Below, piece by piece: positions 36,901-44,788 of a stretch of DNA of 61,646 bases (the first letter of the stretch is position 1; each line of letters starts with the position of its first letter). The translations under genes and the position numbers were made by a program. Source of the DNA: Paludibacteraceae bacterium (GTDB lineage Bacteria > Bacteroidota > Bacteroidia > Bacteroidales > Paludibacteraceae); assembly GCA_017417025.1 (NCBI GenBank), contig JAFPZY010000051.1, positions 1 to 61,646 of the forward strand. The letters are read 5' to 3'. The notes beneath the pieces were generated by a model. The model saw nothing but the letters and a program-made list of their open reading frames with translations, was not told the DNA's origin and did not search any database.

Positions 36901-38452
36901 TGACTGTGTAGGCTTTACGGACATAGTAGTTGAAGTCTTTCTTGTTGTTGCCGCTTTCGTCGTACTTCATCATCAGCGCGCATAGCGCAGGGCAGAGCAC
37001 CAACGCACATACGCAGGAAAGACCTACCGCAGATGCCAATGTCACACCGAACTGCAGGAAGAACGACCCGCTTGTGCCGGGCATGAACGCCACAGGGATA
37101 AACACCGCCATGAACACCAGCGTACACGACACAACGGCGACCGACACTTCGCTCATCGCCTGACGCGTCGCCTCACGGGCATCGGATATGCCGCCTTCCA
37201 TCTTCGCCATCACCGCCTCGACGACGACGATAGCGTCATCGACGACAGTGCCTATGGCGAGCACCAATGCAAACAGCGTCAATATGTTAAGAGAGAAGCC
37301 CGCCACGGTAACGATGGCAAACGTGCCCATCAGTGAAACAATGATGGAGATGGACGGGATAAGCGTTGCTTTGAAGTTCTGCAGGAAGAAATACACTACC
37401 AGAATAACGAGCAGAATGGCTATAATCAGCGTCTCCACCACGTTGTGAATAGCGGCGAAGAGGAAGTCGTCCGAGGTCTGCAGAATCTCGAACTCGAGGC
37501 CTGCCGGCATGGTGGGTTTCAGGTCCTCATAGAGTTTGTGGATGCGGGCGTTCACTTCTGTTGCGTTGGCACCCGGGGCCTGGAACACCATGTACATCGT
37601 GCCCGGCTTGCCGTCGATGTTCGAGGTGAAGTTGTAGCTCACCGCACCTATCTCCACGTCAGCCACATCGCTCAGGTGCAGCATGTGTCCGCCGTCACTG
37701 GTGCGCAGCACGATGTCGTTGAACTCTTCCACTGACTTCAGCGTGCCCTTGTACTCCATCGAGTACTGGTAGGCGTTCTCGCTCTGCTCGCCGAGCGAGC
37801 CCGTAGCGGCTACGAAACTCTGGCTGCCGACAGCGGCAAACACGTCGTCAGGCTCGAGGCCGTACTGCGCCATCACGTCCGGCTTGAGCCAGATACGCAG
37901 GGCGTAGGTGTTGCCGAGCGACATCACGTCGCCCACACCGGTTATACGCATCAGTCGCGGCTTGATGTTGATGTCGATGTAGTTGGCGATGAAGTCGGCA
38001 TCGTACTTGCCGTCCGTGCTCTTCAGCGCACCGATGTGCAGGATGTTGTTCTGCTGCTTGGCCACCTGCACGCCCACCTTGTTCACTTCGGCGGGCAGCA
38101 GCGCCTGCGCCTTGCTGACGCGGTTCTGCACGTTCACCGCGGCGATATCGGGGTCGGCACCCTGCTCAAAGAACACCTGTATCGACACTTCGCCGGTGGC
38201 AGAAGCGGAACTGTTGATGTAGGTCATGCCAGGCACACCGTTGATGCTCTCCTCCAGCGGCTGCACGACCGACCTCATAATAGTGTTGGCATCCGCACCT
38301 GTGTAGGAGGTGGACACACGCACCGTTGGCGGCGCGATGTTGGGGTATTGCTCCACCGGCAGCGTATTCATGCAGATGAAGCCGACCAAAGCGATGACGA
38401 TAGCTATTGCACACGCCATCACGTGCTTGTTGATGAATATATTACCTTTCAT
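33923..38452 (-). CDS. RND efflux pump fused to a TolC-type outer-membrane lipoprotein
   Basis: 1509 residues. Residues 1 to ~1045 are a complete HAE1-type RND permease (start MKGNIFINKHVMACAIAIVI, TMs, VVDDAIVVVEAVMAKMEGG, second half GVIMLIGLLAKTAILITEFA). From M1056 (codon at 35287) comes a complete NodT/OprM-type outer-membrane factor that still begins with its own signal sequence and lipobox, MVAVLVVSTFLFSSCG, and ends YLEVLTAQETLLSAQLNEA...ALYIALGG. There is no stop or frameshift at the junction. Either this is a true fusion, or the second part is also initiated internally. The adaptor gene lies 3 nt upstream. Probable drug or bile-type efflux. Confidence 0.92.
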   Translation of the reverse strand: MKGNIFINKHVMACAIAIVIALVGFICMNTLPVEQYPNIAPPTVRVSTSYTGADANTIMRSVVQPLEESINGVPGMTYINSSASATGEVSIQVFFEQGADPDIAAVNVQNRVSKAQALLPAEVNKVGVQVAKQQNNILHIGALKSTDGKYDADFIANYIDINIKPRLMRITGVGDVMSLGNTYALRIWLKPDVMAQYGLEPDDVFAAVGSQSFVAATGSLGEQSENAYQYSMEYKGTLKSVEEFNDIVLRTSDGGHMLHLSDVADVEIGAVSYNFTSNIDGKPGTMYMVFQAPGANATEVNARIHKLYEDLKPTMPAGLEFEILQTSDDFLFAAIHNVVETLIIAILLVILVVYFFLQNFKATLIPSISIIVSLMGTFAIVTVAGFSLNILTLFALVLAIGTVVDDAIVVVEAVMAKMEGGISDAREATRQAMSEVSVAVVSCTLVFMAVFIPVAFMPGTSGSFFLQFGVTLASAVGLSCVCALVLCPALCALMMKYDESGNNKKDFNYYVRKAYTVSYNAIADKYTKGVSKFIGRSWPAWLLLGVAAVALVLSMRALPSGLVPQEDQGVFFAEVDAPEGCTLHETEEIVKRVEEKIKAIPELESYAVVNGFGMLANRSASCYATLVVRLKNWDERPGLKHNIELVYSRFALDCQDIKNAVVVPFQMPQVPGYGSSSSVNLVLQDTKDRPMSEFNDDANRFLAALNRRPEIMLAMSTYSERFPKYEVSVDAPQCDRAGITPAAVLNTLGAYCGAAYVGNFNQFGKVYRIMANAAPEYRLDPSALNNIFVRVSGGQMAPISEFVTLREVVGSASVEHFNLFQSITCGVMAAPGHSEGDAHKAIAEVFKETMPAGYSYEYGGMSREVEETAGSNATALIYLICAILIYLILASLYNSWFTPWAVLLSVPFGLMGSFGVTWLVSLLHLPGMENNVYLQTGVIMLIGLLAKTAILITEFAQERRAQGLSIREAAYEACKERLRPILMTVVTMIAGMIPLIIEGGAGANGNRALAIGVTAGMAVGTLALLFVVPAFFIVFQTLHERFQGGAPVETKKAVAMVAVLVVSTFLFSSCGIYNKYQSRTDAPSDLYGTTGDVTAAAEESSVARLSWREVFADPLLQNLIDTALVRNTDMRAARIAVEQSQASLKAAKLGYLPSFTFAPSAGVGSFNNSAASWTYSLPLQMNWDLDFFAVNTNHMRKAQAVLWQAEARRQVVQANLVSAVAQQYFMLQLLDKQMEILTHTDSLWNVSLETQRALWENGKAYSTSVNQMENSYLNVKAQMVDVRRRIRSVENSLCRLLLLSPQAIERTAWEAFELPQSVSTGVPAELISRRPDIRMADQALAEAFYNTQGARAAFYPRISLQGLLGWANSAGGAVVNPGALLLNALASLTQPIFAQGKLVANLKISKLAQEDMQNRYVQTVINAGNEVNEALADCQVAKEKDVYYKRQIEVLQAAYTGTHELMDVGKANYLEVLTAQETLLSAQLNEATNLYNGSQALIALYIALGGGAD

Positions 38453-38455
38453 GGC

Positions 38456-39538
38456 TTAGAAAATCACTTGTTGTCCGTCCTGCACATTGTTGGCTCCGAT
38501 GGTCACAATCCTGTCACCTACTTCTAATCCCGAGGTCACCACAACGTCCTTGCCGTTGCCGGATGCTTCGGCGGTGATGGTGACAGCGGTAGCGGTGCTG
38601 TCGGGCTGCACCTTATATACCAGACTCCTGTCTTGCAGACGCACTACAGCCGCCTGCGGAATGACCATCACGTCCTTCACATCAAGCGGAATGATTATCG
38701 TGCCCTGTATGCCTGAATAAAGTTCGCCGTCAGGGTTGGGGAATGTCGCTTTGCAGGCAACAGTACCGGTCATGTGGTCCACTGTTCCGGCGACACTGGT
38801 GATGCGGCCTTTCAGCGGATACTCGGTCCCGTTCTTCATCACGAAGGTCACGTCAGGAAAATCCCGCAGCGTCTTGTCGTTCTTGCTGCTGACTATACGG
38901 CCTTCCAAGAACGACTCGTTGATGGAAAACTCCGCATTCATGTTCTCGTTGCCGCTGACCATAGTAAGGTAGGTGCCGGGGCCGACTTGCGCGCCTTGCG
39001 AGGGGCCTATCGAACTGATGTAGCCTGTCACGGGAGCCGTGATGGTGCAGAAGCCGAGGTTCACCCTTGCACGGTCTGCCGCCGCTTTGGCCTGCGAAGA
39101 GGCAGCCTTGGCGCGGTCGTAGGCGTTCTTGCTGTTCTCAAGCATGAAGCGGCTGATGATGCCTTTCTCAAAGAGGTTCTTGTTGCCCTCGTACTCCAAC
39201 AGCGCACTGCTTTCAGTGGCCTGCGCTGCCAGCAGATTGGCTTCCGCAGCCTCCAGTTCCAACTGGGCGTTGCGGCTGTCTATAACAAACAGCACATCGC
39301 CTTTCTTCACCAGCTGGCCTGCCGTGACGCATATCTGCATAAGCTGACCGCTGACCTGTGGCTGGATTGTCACATCGTTCATGCCTTTCATCTTGGCACT
39401 GAATTTCAACGGGAAGACGATGTCTGATTTCCGGACTGTCAGTGTCTCGTAGGAAGTTGGGGGTGTTTGCGGTGTTTCATTGGTGCACGCTGCCAGCATA
39501 ACGGCTGCCGCAAAAATAGGTAAAAATCTGTTTTTCAT
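38456..39538 (-). CDS. RND efflux periplasmic adaptor lipoprotein
   Basis: 360 residues, membrane fusion protein of the HlyD/AcrA type. The N-terminus MKNRFLPIFAAAVMLAAC has a lipobox with Cys18. It is followed by the lipoyl half-motif (VTIQPQVSGQLMQICVTAGQ, LVKKGDVLFVID), an alpha-hairpin rich in Ala/Glu/Lys, and the second half-motif (CTITAPVTGYISSIGPSQGA). It bridges the RND permease and the outer-membrane factor encoded immediately downstream. An upstream in-frame extension of 34 codons has no homology features and overlaps the preceding gene. Confidence 0.93.
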   Translation of the reverse strand: MKNRFLPIFAAAVMLAACTNETPQTPPTSYETLTVRKSDIVFPLKFSAKMKGMNDVTIQPQVSGQLMQICVTAGQLVKKGDVLFVIDSRNAQLELEAAEANLLAAQATESSALLEYEGNKNLFEKGIISRFMLENSKNAYDRAKAASSQAKAAADRARVNLGFCTITAPVTGYISSIGPSQGAQVGPGTYLTMVSGNENMNAEFSINESFLEGRIVSSKNDKTLRDFPDVTFVMKNGTEYPLKGRITSVAGTVDHMTGTVACKATFPNPDGELYSGIQGTIIIPLDVKDVMVIPQAAVVRLQDRSLVYKVQPDSTATAVTITAEASGNGKDVVVTSGLEVGDRIVTIGANNVQDGQQVIF

Positions 39539-39563
39539 ATATGTTTGTTGTTTTGTTGTCTTG

Positions 39564-41246
39564 CTATCTGTCCTGCAAGTCACGGATAGTCTTGGCGACG
39601 TTGATAAGGTGGTCGGCGACGCGCTCTGAGTTTTGCGCAAGGGATATATACTCTGTGCCGGCTTGTGGTTTGCACAGCCCCAGAGAGAGACGTTGTATGT
39701 GGTTCTGCTCCATCTCGTCAGTCAGTTGGTCCACTTCGTCTTCAATCTGGTTGGCAATCCCGAGTGCCGCCATGTCCATCTTGTGATACGCCTGCATGGT
39801 TGCTTCGTAAAGCCTGGAAATGAGCAGGTCCATCTGCTCTATCTCTTTGCGGGCATAGTCTGAGAAGCTGACCTGCTGTTGTTGCAGGCTGTCGGCGTAC
39901 TCGATGATGTTGGTCGCATAGTCACCAATGCGCTCCAGGTCGCTGACAGTGCGGATAGTGGAAACCAGATACTGGTGGTCGAAGCGGTTGAGACTGCTGT
40001 CGGAAAGCAGCAGTGCATAGTGCACAAGTTCGCGGTTTAGATAGTTGAGTTGTTTTTCCGTCTGCTCGAAAATATCGCGCTCCGAGTTTTTAAGCGTCGT
40101 CACATTATTAATGGCGCGGTGGTAGTTTTGTATGGCCAGTTTTGCCATGTTCTCTATCTCTGCTTTCATTTGCCTGATTGCAACAACAGGTGTGCGGAGC
40201 ATCTGCGGGTCAAGGAAATAGAGGTGCGGCTCGTTGGTCTTTGCTGCCGGAGCGTCTTTTACTATTTTGCACGCCATATTGACGAGTGTGCCTGTCATAG
40301 GCAGGGCTACCAGCATGGTGGCGACATTAAAAGCAGTGTGGAACATAGCCAGTTGGAGCTGCGGGGCGGAGGGGAACAGATGCTCGAATATAGTTCCGAA
40401 GCTCCACTCCCCGCCGGTTATCAGCTTGACACCCAATCCGATGCTGAGAAATAGCACTACTCCTAATACATTGAAGATAAGGTGTATCATTGATGTCCTC
40501 TTTGCTGCCACGCCGCTTGTCAGTCCGGCAATGATGGCTACTACGCACGACCCGATGTTGCTCCCCATAGTCAGATAAATGCCCTGGTCAAGGCTGATAA
40601 GTCCGGTGACGACCATGGTTATGGCAATGGAGGTCATAACTGAAGACGACTGTATGACTGCTGTTATCACTACGCCTGCAGCCACTAACAGCAGCGGGCT
40701 GTGGAACGAGGCGAGAAACAGTTTGACGGAGTGGAGTGCTGCAAACTCGTCCATCGCATTGGCCATCATGCTCAATCCGACAAAGAGCATGCCGAAACCG
40801 GTCAATATGCCGCCTGCTTTTTTCCACGAATCGCTTTTCGAGAAAAGCATGATGAACGCTCCTATTCCGGCAAAAGCGGCGAAAATGAGTGTCGTGGATA
40901 TGCTGTTTGAGCCAGACAGACCAAGCGCCACCAATTGGGCGGTAACCGTCGTTCCTATGTTGGCACCGTAGATGATGGTTGCCGCCTGCCTGAGCGACAT
41001 TATGCCCACATTCACGAAGCCTATCACCATCACCGTCACGGCACCGCTGCTTTGGATAAGCGCCGTGCCGATGGTACCTATGCCTACTCCCATCCATTTG
41101 TTGTCACCGGCCTTGCTGAACATATTTTTGAGCCGCTTTGAGGCCGCCGACTCAAGGTTGCTGCTCATCATTGTGCAGGCGACAAGAAACACGCCGATAC
41201 CTGCCGTGAGGGTCAAGATGGCAGTCAAAATACTTGTAAAATCCAT
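39564..41246 (-). CDS. Na+/phosphate cotransporter family protein with PhoU-like tail
   Basis: 560 residues. The membrane part has the two inverted repeats of the Na/Pi symporter family with QSSGAVTVMVIGFVNVG and QSSSVMTSIAITMVVTG, and GANIGTT / GSNIGS glycine motifs. Residues ~360-560 form a cytoplasmic helical PhoU-like domain (RTVSDLERIGDYATNIIEYA, then ERVADHLINVAKTI). It probably takes up phosphate with Na+. Transcribed from the duplicated promoter cassette at 41265-41297, about 20-25 nt upstream of the ATG. Confidence 0.92.
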   Translation of the reverse strand: MDFTSILTAILTLTAGIGVFLVACTMMSSNLESAASKRLKNMFSKAGDNKWMGVGIGTIGTALIQSSGAVTVMVIGFVNVGIMSLRQAATIIYGANIGTTVTAQLVALGLSGSNSISTTLIFAAFAGIGAFIMLFSKSDSWKKAGGILTGFGMLFVGLSMMANAMDEFAALHSVKLFLASFHSPLLLVAAGVVITAVIQSSSVMTSIAITMVVTGLISLDQGIYLTMGSNIGSCVVAIIAGLTSGVAAKRTSMIHLIFNVLGVVLFLSIGLGVKLITGGEWSFGTIFEHLFPSAPQLQLAMFHTAFNVATMLVALPMTGTLVNMACKIVKDAPAAKTNEPHLYFLDPQMLRTPVVAIRQMKAEIENMAKLAIQNYHRAINNVTTLKNSERDIFEQTEKQLNYLNRELVHYALLLSDSSLNRFDHQYLVSTIRTVSDLERIGDYATNIIEYADSLQQQQVSFSDYARKEIEQMDLLISRLYEATMQAYHKMDMAALGIANQIEDEVDQLTDEMEQNHIQRLSLGLCKPQAGTEYISLAQNSERVADHLINVAKTIRDLQDR

Positions 41247-41264
41247 ACTCTGTACAAAAACGGT

Positions 41265-41316
41265 GCAAAGGTAATACTATTTCCCGACATACGCAAATAT
41301 TTCCGCCAAATAAGTG
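41265..41316 (-). promoter_or_regulatory. promoter cassette copy A (Na/Pi gene)
   Basis: Minus strand TTTG, 20 nt, TACCTTTGC within a 52-bp block that recurs at 42236-42287 with 3 mismatches. It drives the Na/Pi cotransporter gene. Confidence 0.82.
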
Positions 41317-41357
41317 CTTGTCTGCACAGTCATAGCGTTATATTTTGCGCTGTAGTG

Positions 41358-41792
41358 TCAGTTGTCTATTCGCAAAAATTTGTATTTGTTGTTGAACTCC
41401 AGCTCCAAGCCGTTGTTAAGTTCTGCTTTCCAGCGGTGGTCGTCTTTGCCCCACTCGGAAATGAAGGCTTTGGGAAATTTTGTCTTGATGTAGGCGTGTA
41501 CAGCTTCAGGGACAAGTCCTGCAGGCACGGGGCGTGTGCCGCAGTCCACCTTTTTCAAGGCTCCTTTGCTGTCAAATTCAATCTTGCTGCCGCTGGCCAG
41601 CTTCACTTCGTATTCTGTGTACAGGCCTTCCTTCTCCTGCATGACGTAAGCGACACTGTCGCCGGCGAAATGTGTCTTGAGCACTGTCTGTGCCTCTGCA
41701 GGCAGCTGCTCAATGTTGATTACTTGTTCTGTCGCACATGCACAAAGGCACACGTTCATAACTGCCATCATGGCCAAAAATAACTTTTTCAT
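41358..41792 (-). CDS. PepSY-like domain protein
   Basis: 144 residues with signal peptide MKKLFLAMMAVMNVCLCACA, probably periplasmic. Two PepSY-like units follow (LPAEAQTVLKTHFAGDSVAYV, then VPEAVHAYIKTKFPKAFISEW), each ending in a beta-strand pair (YEVKLASGSKIEFDSKG and WKAELNNGLELEFNNK). This is the duplicated arrangement of the PF11396-type family found in many Bacteroidota. The role is unknown; PepSY folds often inhibit proteases or bind ligands. It is preceded by the terminator of the next gene. Confidence 0.88.
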   Translation of the reverse strand: MKKLFLAMMAVMNVCLCACATEQVINIEQLPAEAQTVLKTHFAGDSVAYVMQEKEGLYTEYEVKLASGSKIEFDSKGALKKVDCGTRPVPAGLVPEAVHAYIKTKFPKAFISEWGKDDHRWKAELNNGLELEFNNKYKFLRIDN

Positions 41793-41829
41793 TTCTTTTC
41801 TTTTTTTAGGTTAAACAATTGTTTTTGTT

Positions 41830-41872
41830 AATTAAAAAACGGCGGTACAAACCCGTTTGAGTTCATACCGCC
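41830..41872 (-). terminator. intrinsic terminator after the small membrane protein gene
   Basis: Stem GGCGGTA/TACCGCC with a loop of 18 nt that can pair further, then GTTTTTTAATT on the minus strand. It begins 7 nt after the stop at 41879. Confidence 0.8.
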
Positions 41873-41878
41873 TTATGG

Positions 41879-42199
41879 TTATGTCAGCATATAGTTGCTG
41901 GCTACTGCATCTTTGCGCGGGGCATAGCGGCGCACCAGACCGAGCCTTTGTTTGTCGGAAATATATGGTGTGGCTATGTTTGCGCTTTGTGCAGAGGCAA
42001 GCGGTGGCAGGAGCGACTTCAATGAGGGGGCGTATGTTTCTGCAACGCCGTTGTCGTTTCCCGACTCATCCCACTCGTAGTTTGCTGTTTCCAGTTCAAC
42101 GCAACTCTCCATGCGCGAATCCTCAATCATGCGGTGGTAGTCGTTGTATTCGTCCAAAGCCAGAACAACGGCAAAAGCACTCATTAGCACGATGAGCAT
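41879..42199 (-). CDS. small secreted or anchored protein of unknown function
   Basis: 106 residues. The N-terminus MLIVLMSAFAVVLALDEYND is hydrophobic and could be a signal peptide or anchor; the rest is acidic and polar. A longer frame from GTG at 42232 would add a basic stretch (CRKYAS) and make a better signal sequence. However, the promoter cassette at 42236-42268 predicts a transcript start near 42230, so the ATG at 42199 is preferred. No family recognised. It is followed by a good terminator and is monocistronic. Confidence 0.6.
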   Translation of the reverse strand: MLIVLMSAFAVVLALDEYNDYHRMIEDSRMESCVELETANYEWDESGNDNGVAETYAPSLKSLLPPLASAQSANIATPYISDKQRLGLVRRYAPRKDAVASNYMLT

Positions 42200-42235
42200 C
42201 AAAGAGGCATATTTGCGGCAAATCTGTAACACGCT

Positions 42236-42287
42236 GCAAAGGTAATGCTATTTTCTGACATACGCAAATATTTCCGCCAAATAAGTG
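42236..42287 (-). promoter_or_regulatory. promoter cassette copy B (small membrane protein gene)
   Basis: 49 of 52 bp are identical to 41265-41316, including TTTG, the 20-nt spacer and TACCTTTGC. Similarity stops abruptly at both ends. Confidence 0.85.
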
Positions 42288-42344
42288 TCCGGATATGCAT
42301 TTGTTGCAGCAGCGGGAAAATATGCCGTTTTTTTTCTTCAAAAA

Positions 42345-42377
42345 GTTGCATGTCTCAAAAAAAAGCAGTAACTTTGC
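42345..42377 (+). promoter_or_regulatory. Bacteroidota promoter for the sialidase-like lipoprotein
   Basis: GTTG, 20 nt, TAACTTTGC, 25 nt before the ATG at 42403. Confidence 0.7.
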
Positions 42378-42402
42378 GGCTGATTATAAATCCTCACCCG
42401 TT

Positions 42403-43482
42403 ATGAAAAACATTCTTCACTCTCTGGTCCTTTTTTGTATGATTGTTGCGTTTGCTGCGTGCGACGGGGTAAATAAGCCCTCTTCCGACAACTCTTCGCG
42501 GATAGAAAACAATATCATTTCTGTGCAGCGTATTTGGGCGGAAGGCTATTGCGCATTCACCTCGCTGGTCAGATACAACGGCCGCTACTACTGCTCTTTC
42601 CGCGAGGCCTCGGCTCATCTCTTCGATGCAGACGGCAAGGCGGAGGGAAAGGCGCGGCTGCTGGTTTCTGACAACGGCACCGACTGGCGCTCTCTCGCGC
42701 TTTTTGCCAAAGAAGGCATGGACCTGCGCGACCCTAAGCTCTCCGTCATGCCGGACGGGCGGCTGATGATGCTCATGGGCGGCTCTGTTTACGAGGAGCG
42801 AAAACTGAAGAACATGTTCCCGCAGGTCACTTTCTCCTCCGACGGCGAGCATTTCACTGACTTGCAGCCGGTTGTCATTGACTCCGCACTATGCCGCGAC
42901 ATGGAGTGGATTTGGCGCGTTACATGGTTCGGCGGCACAGGCTACGGAGTGTCTTATGGCAGCGCATTCGCGCTTGTTAAAACCACCGACGGCGTTCATT
43001 ATGAGTTGGTTACTCCGCTTGATGTCACCGAGCGCCCCAATGAGACATCGGTTCAGTTCTTGTCCGACAGCACCATGCTTCTCATGGTCCGCCGCGAGGG
43101 TGGGGACAAGCGTGGCTGGTGGGGCACAGCCCGTCCGCCTTACACGCAGTGGCAGTGGCAGGAGATGGACATCCCCCTCGGAGGCCCTGATTTTATGATA
43201 CTTGGCGACACTCTGTGCATCGCAGGCTCGCGCTCGCTTTATGCCACCGAAAAGACTATGATGTTCAAGGGCGGCTTGGACGGCCATCTGGAGGAGGTCT
43301 GCATGCTGCCTTCCGGTGGTGACGACAACAGCTACACCGGCATGCTCGTCAATGGCGACGAACTCTGGGTCAGCTATTATTCGCGCCACGAGTCGCCGAT
43401 GGCGGCTATTTATCTTGCGCGCATGCCGCTTAAGTGGTTCACTTCGCCGCTGACAAGCAAGTACCACTACAAGTACTGGTAA
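42403..43482 (+). CDS. lipoprotein with sialidase-like (BNR/Asp-box) propeller
   Basis: 359 residues. Lipobox in SLVLFCMIVAFAAC (Cys18 from the ATG at 42403). The body looks like a five- or six-blade propeller with FRIP-like CSFREASAHLF, Asp-box-like VSDNGTDWRSLAL and FSSDGEHFTDL, and ends LARMPLKWF. It resembles the exo-alpha-sialidase/BNR superfamily, but the arginine triad of true sialidases is not evident, so glycosidase activity is uncertain. An upstream in-frame ATG (42295) lies before the promoter and is rejected. Confidence 0.75.
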   Translation: MKNILHSLVLFCMIVAFAACDGVNKPSSDNSSRIENNIISVQRIWAEGYCAFTSLVRYNGRYYCSFREASAHLFDADGKAEGKARLLVSDNGTDWRSLALFAKEGMDLRDPKLSVMPDGRLMMLMGGSVYEERKLKNMFPQVTFSSDGEHFTDLQPVVIDSALCRDMEWIWRVTWFGGTGYGVSYGSAFALVKTTDGVHYELVTPLDVTERPNETSVQFLSDSTMLLMVRREGGDKRGWWGTARPPYTQWQWQEMDIPLGGPDFMILGDTLCIAGSRSLYATEKTMMFKGGLDGHLEEVCMLPSGGDDNSYTGMLVNGDELWVSYYSRHESPMAAIYLARMPLKWFTSPLTSKYHYKYW

Positions 43483-43483
43483 G

Positions 43484-44656
43484 TCAGTGCAGTATTTCTG
43501 CCACTATCGTCACGGCCTTTTTTCCTGTCCTTGTGCCGATGATGAACTTCTCGCCGCCCTCTTTTACGCGCAGTTGTCGTGCCAATTGCTCGGGTTTTAG
43601 CGGGTGGTTGCGGGTCATTACATGATAGCTGCCGCCTTTTTGCGGCTCTTCGTCCGTTATGCGGAACACGCGTCCTGGATAGTCGTCCACATATATGTCC
43701 GAGGTGTAGAGATGGGTGTTTGCCGCGAGTTTCTCGAGTCCGAAGCGCGTCCCGGCCAACTTGTATGCTCCCGCTTTCAGTATTGCGCTGTCCGGCTCGT
43801 AGAGATAGGTCTTCAGTCCCTCGCAGAGCGGGCATACGCACTCGCGTTCCTCCTCTTGCCTGAAGCGGAAGACGGTCTGCTTTTTCAGGTCTATGGCAGT
43901 TGTCTCCGGCTCCTCTGCGCTGTTCTCCGTCCCTGCTTTCAGCATCAGCACCTCTTTCACTTCTCCTCCTGCGGCCGTCACATGCACTTGCCAACCGCCG
44001 CCGAGTGTCTTTTGGGCGGCGCTGATGTCAAGCATGGGCGAGAGTTTGAGTAATATAATAATGTTCGCGTGCGCGCGAAGTATCGGCAGCAGCCTCCTGA
44101 TGTCGGGTTCGCAGTCTTCTATCCTGAACACCTTCCCCCCGTTGGCGGAGCGGCGTGCGGGGTCAAGATACACTATGGTCCTTTTCTGCAGCAGCCGTTC
44201 TCCATCGCTTGACATTATAAACGCCTCTGCATCAGTATTATGAATATCTATGTTGCGTCCTCCGGTGTGCAGGTTGTGTGCTGCTATGCGGCATAGGTCT
44301 GCGTTCCTTTCCACGTAGTGGGCTTCCTGCACTGCCGCGCTCATGTAGTAGCAGTCTATGCCGAAACCTCCGGTCAGGTCCACCAGCACTTCTGCCCCTG
44401 TCTTGCTGACAATCAGCTGCTTGTATTTGGCTGTCAGCTCGCTGCTGCATTGCTCCATGCTCAGTCGGGCGGGGTAGAGCCACTCGCCCGATGCTGCTAT
44501 TTCGGGCAGTTTGTGCCGTGCTTTCTGCCTTCCTTCTATCTGCCTCAGGCATAGTTGCCATTCTTCGTCGCTCAGCTCCGGATAGCGTCTGCGCGCAAGT
44601 GCGAGGGCGTTGATGTCCTCGTCTGCATGTAACTCTATGAATTTCTGTGTGTTGAT
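43484..44656 (-). CDS. class I SAM methyltransferase with THUMP-like domain, non-AUG start suspected
   Basis: About 390 residues. SAM-binding core VLVDLTGGFGIDCYYMS at ~residue 107, the motif VYLDPARRS near 175, and a C-terminal THUMP-like domain (GTRFGLEKLAANTHLYTSD, ending GKKAVTIVAEIL). The family is common in Bacteroidota; the substrate is unknown, possibly RNA. The promoter at 44692-44723 puts the transcript start near 44686, but no in-frame ATG, GTG or TTG lies between there and the conserved N-terminus. The most plausible start is ATC at 44656 (then NTQKFIELHADEDI). The upstream open frame is antisense to the glucosaminidase gene. Confidence 0.82.
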   Translation of the reverse strand: MNTQKFIELHADEDINALALARRRYPELSDEEWQLCLRQIEGRQKARHKLPEIAASGEWLYPARLSMEQCSSELTAKYKQLIVSKTGAEVLVDLTGGFGIDCYYMSAAVQEAHYVERNADLCRIAAHNLHTGGRNIDIHNTDAEAFIMSSDGERLLQKRTIVYLDPARRSANGGKVFRIEDCEPDIRRLLPILRAHANIIILLKLSPMLDISAAQKTLGGGWQVHVTAAGGEVKEVLMLKAGTENSAEEPETTAIDLKKQTVFRFRQEEERECVCPLCEGLKTYLYEPDSAILKAGAYKLAGTRFGLEKLAANTHLYTSDIYVDDYPGRVFRITDEEPQKGGSYHVMTRNHPLKPEQLARQLRVKEGGEKFIIGTRTGKKAVTIVAEILH

Positions 44657-44691
44657 AGGCGGCGGATTTGAAGGTGAGTAATTTTTTTGTA

Positions 44692-44723
44692 CAAAGATAA
44701 GCTCTTTCTTGTTTTTTTGCAAA
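44692..44723 (-). promoter_or_regulatory. Bacteroidota promoter for the THUMP-like methyltransferase
   Basis: Minus strand TTTG, 20 nt, TATCTTTG. It physically overlaps the divergent promoter at 44708-44740. Confidence 0.75.
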
Positions 44724-44740
44724 TTATTTTGTAATTTTGC
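44708..44740 (+). promoter_or_regulatory. Bacteroidota promoter for the glucosaminidase-dciA-mutS2 run
   Basis: CTTG, 20 nt, TAATTTTGC. It is face-to-face with the promoter at 44692-44723, so the two probably compete for RNA polymerase. Confidence 0.7.
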
Positions 44741-44788
44741 AGCGTTTTTTTGAAAAATGCTATTTGTGAGTATCAAAAATCTCGTGTT

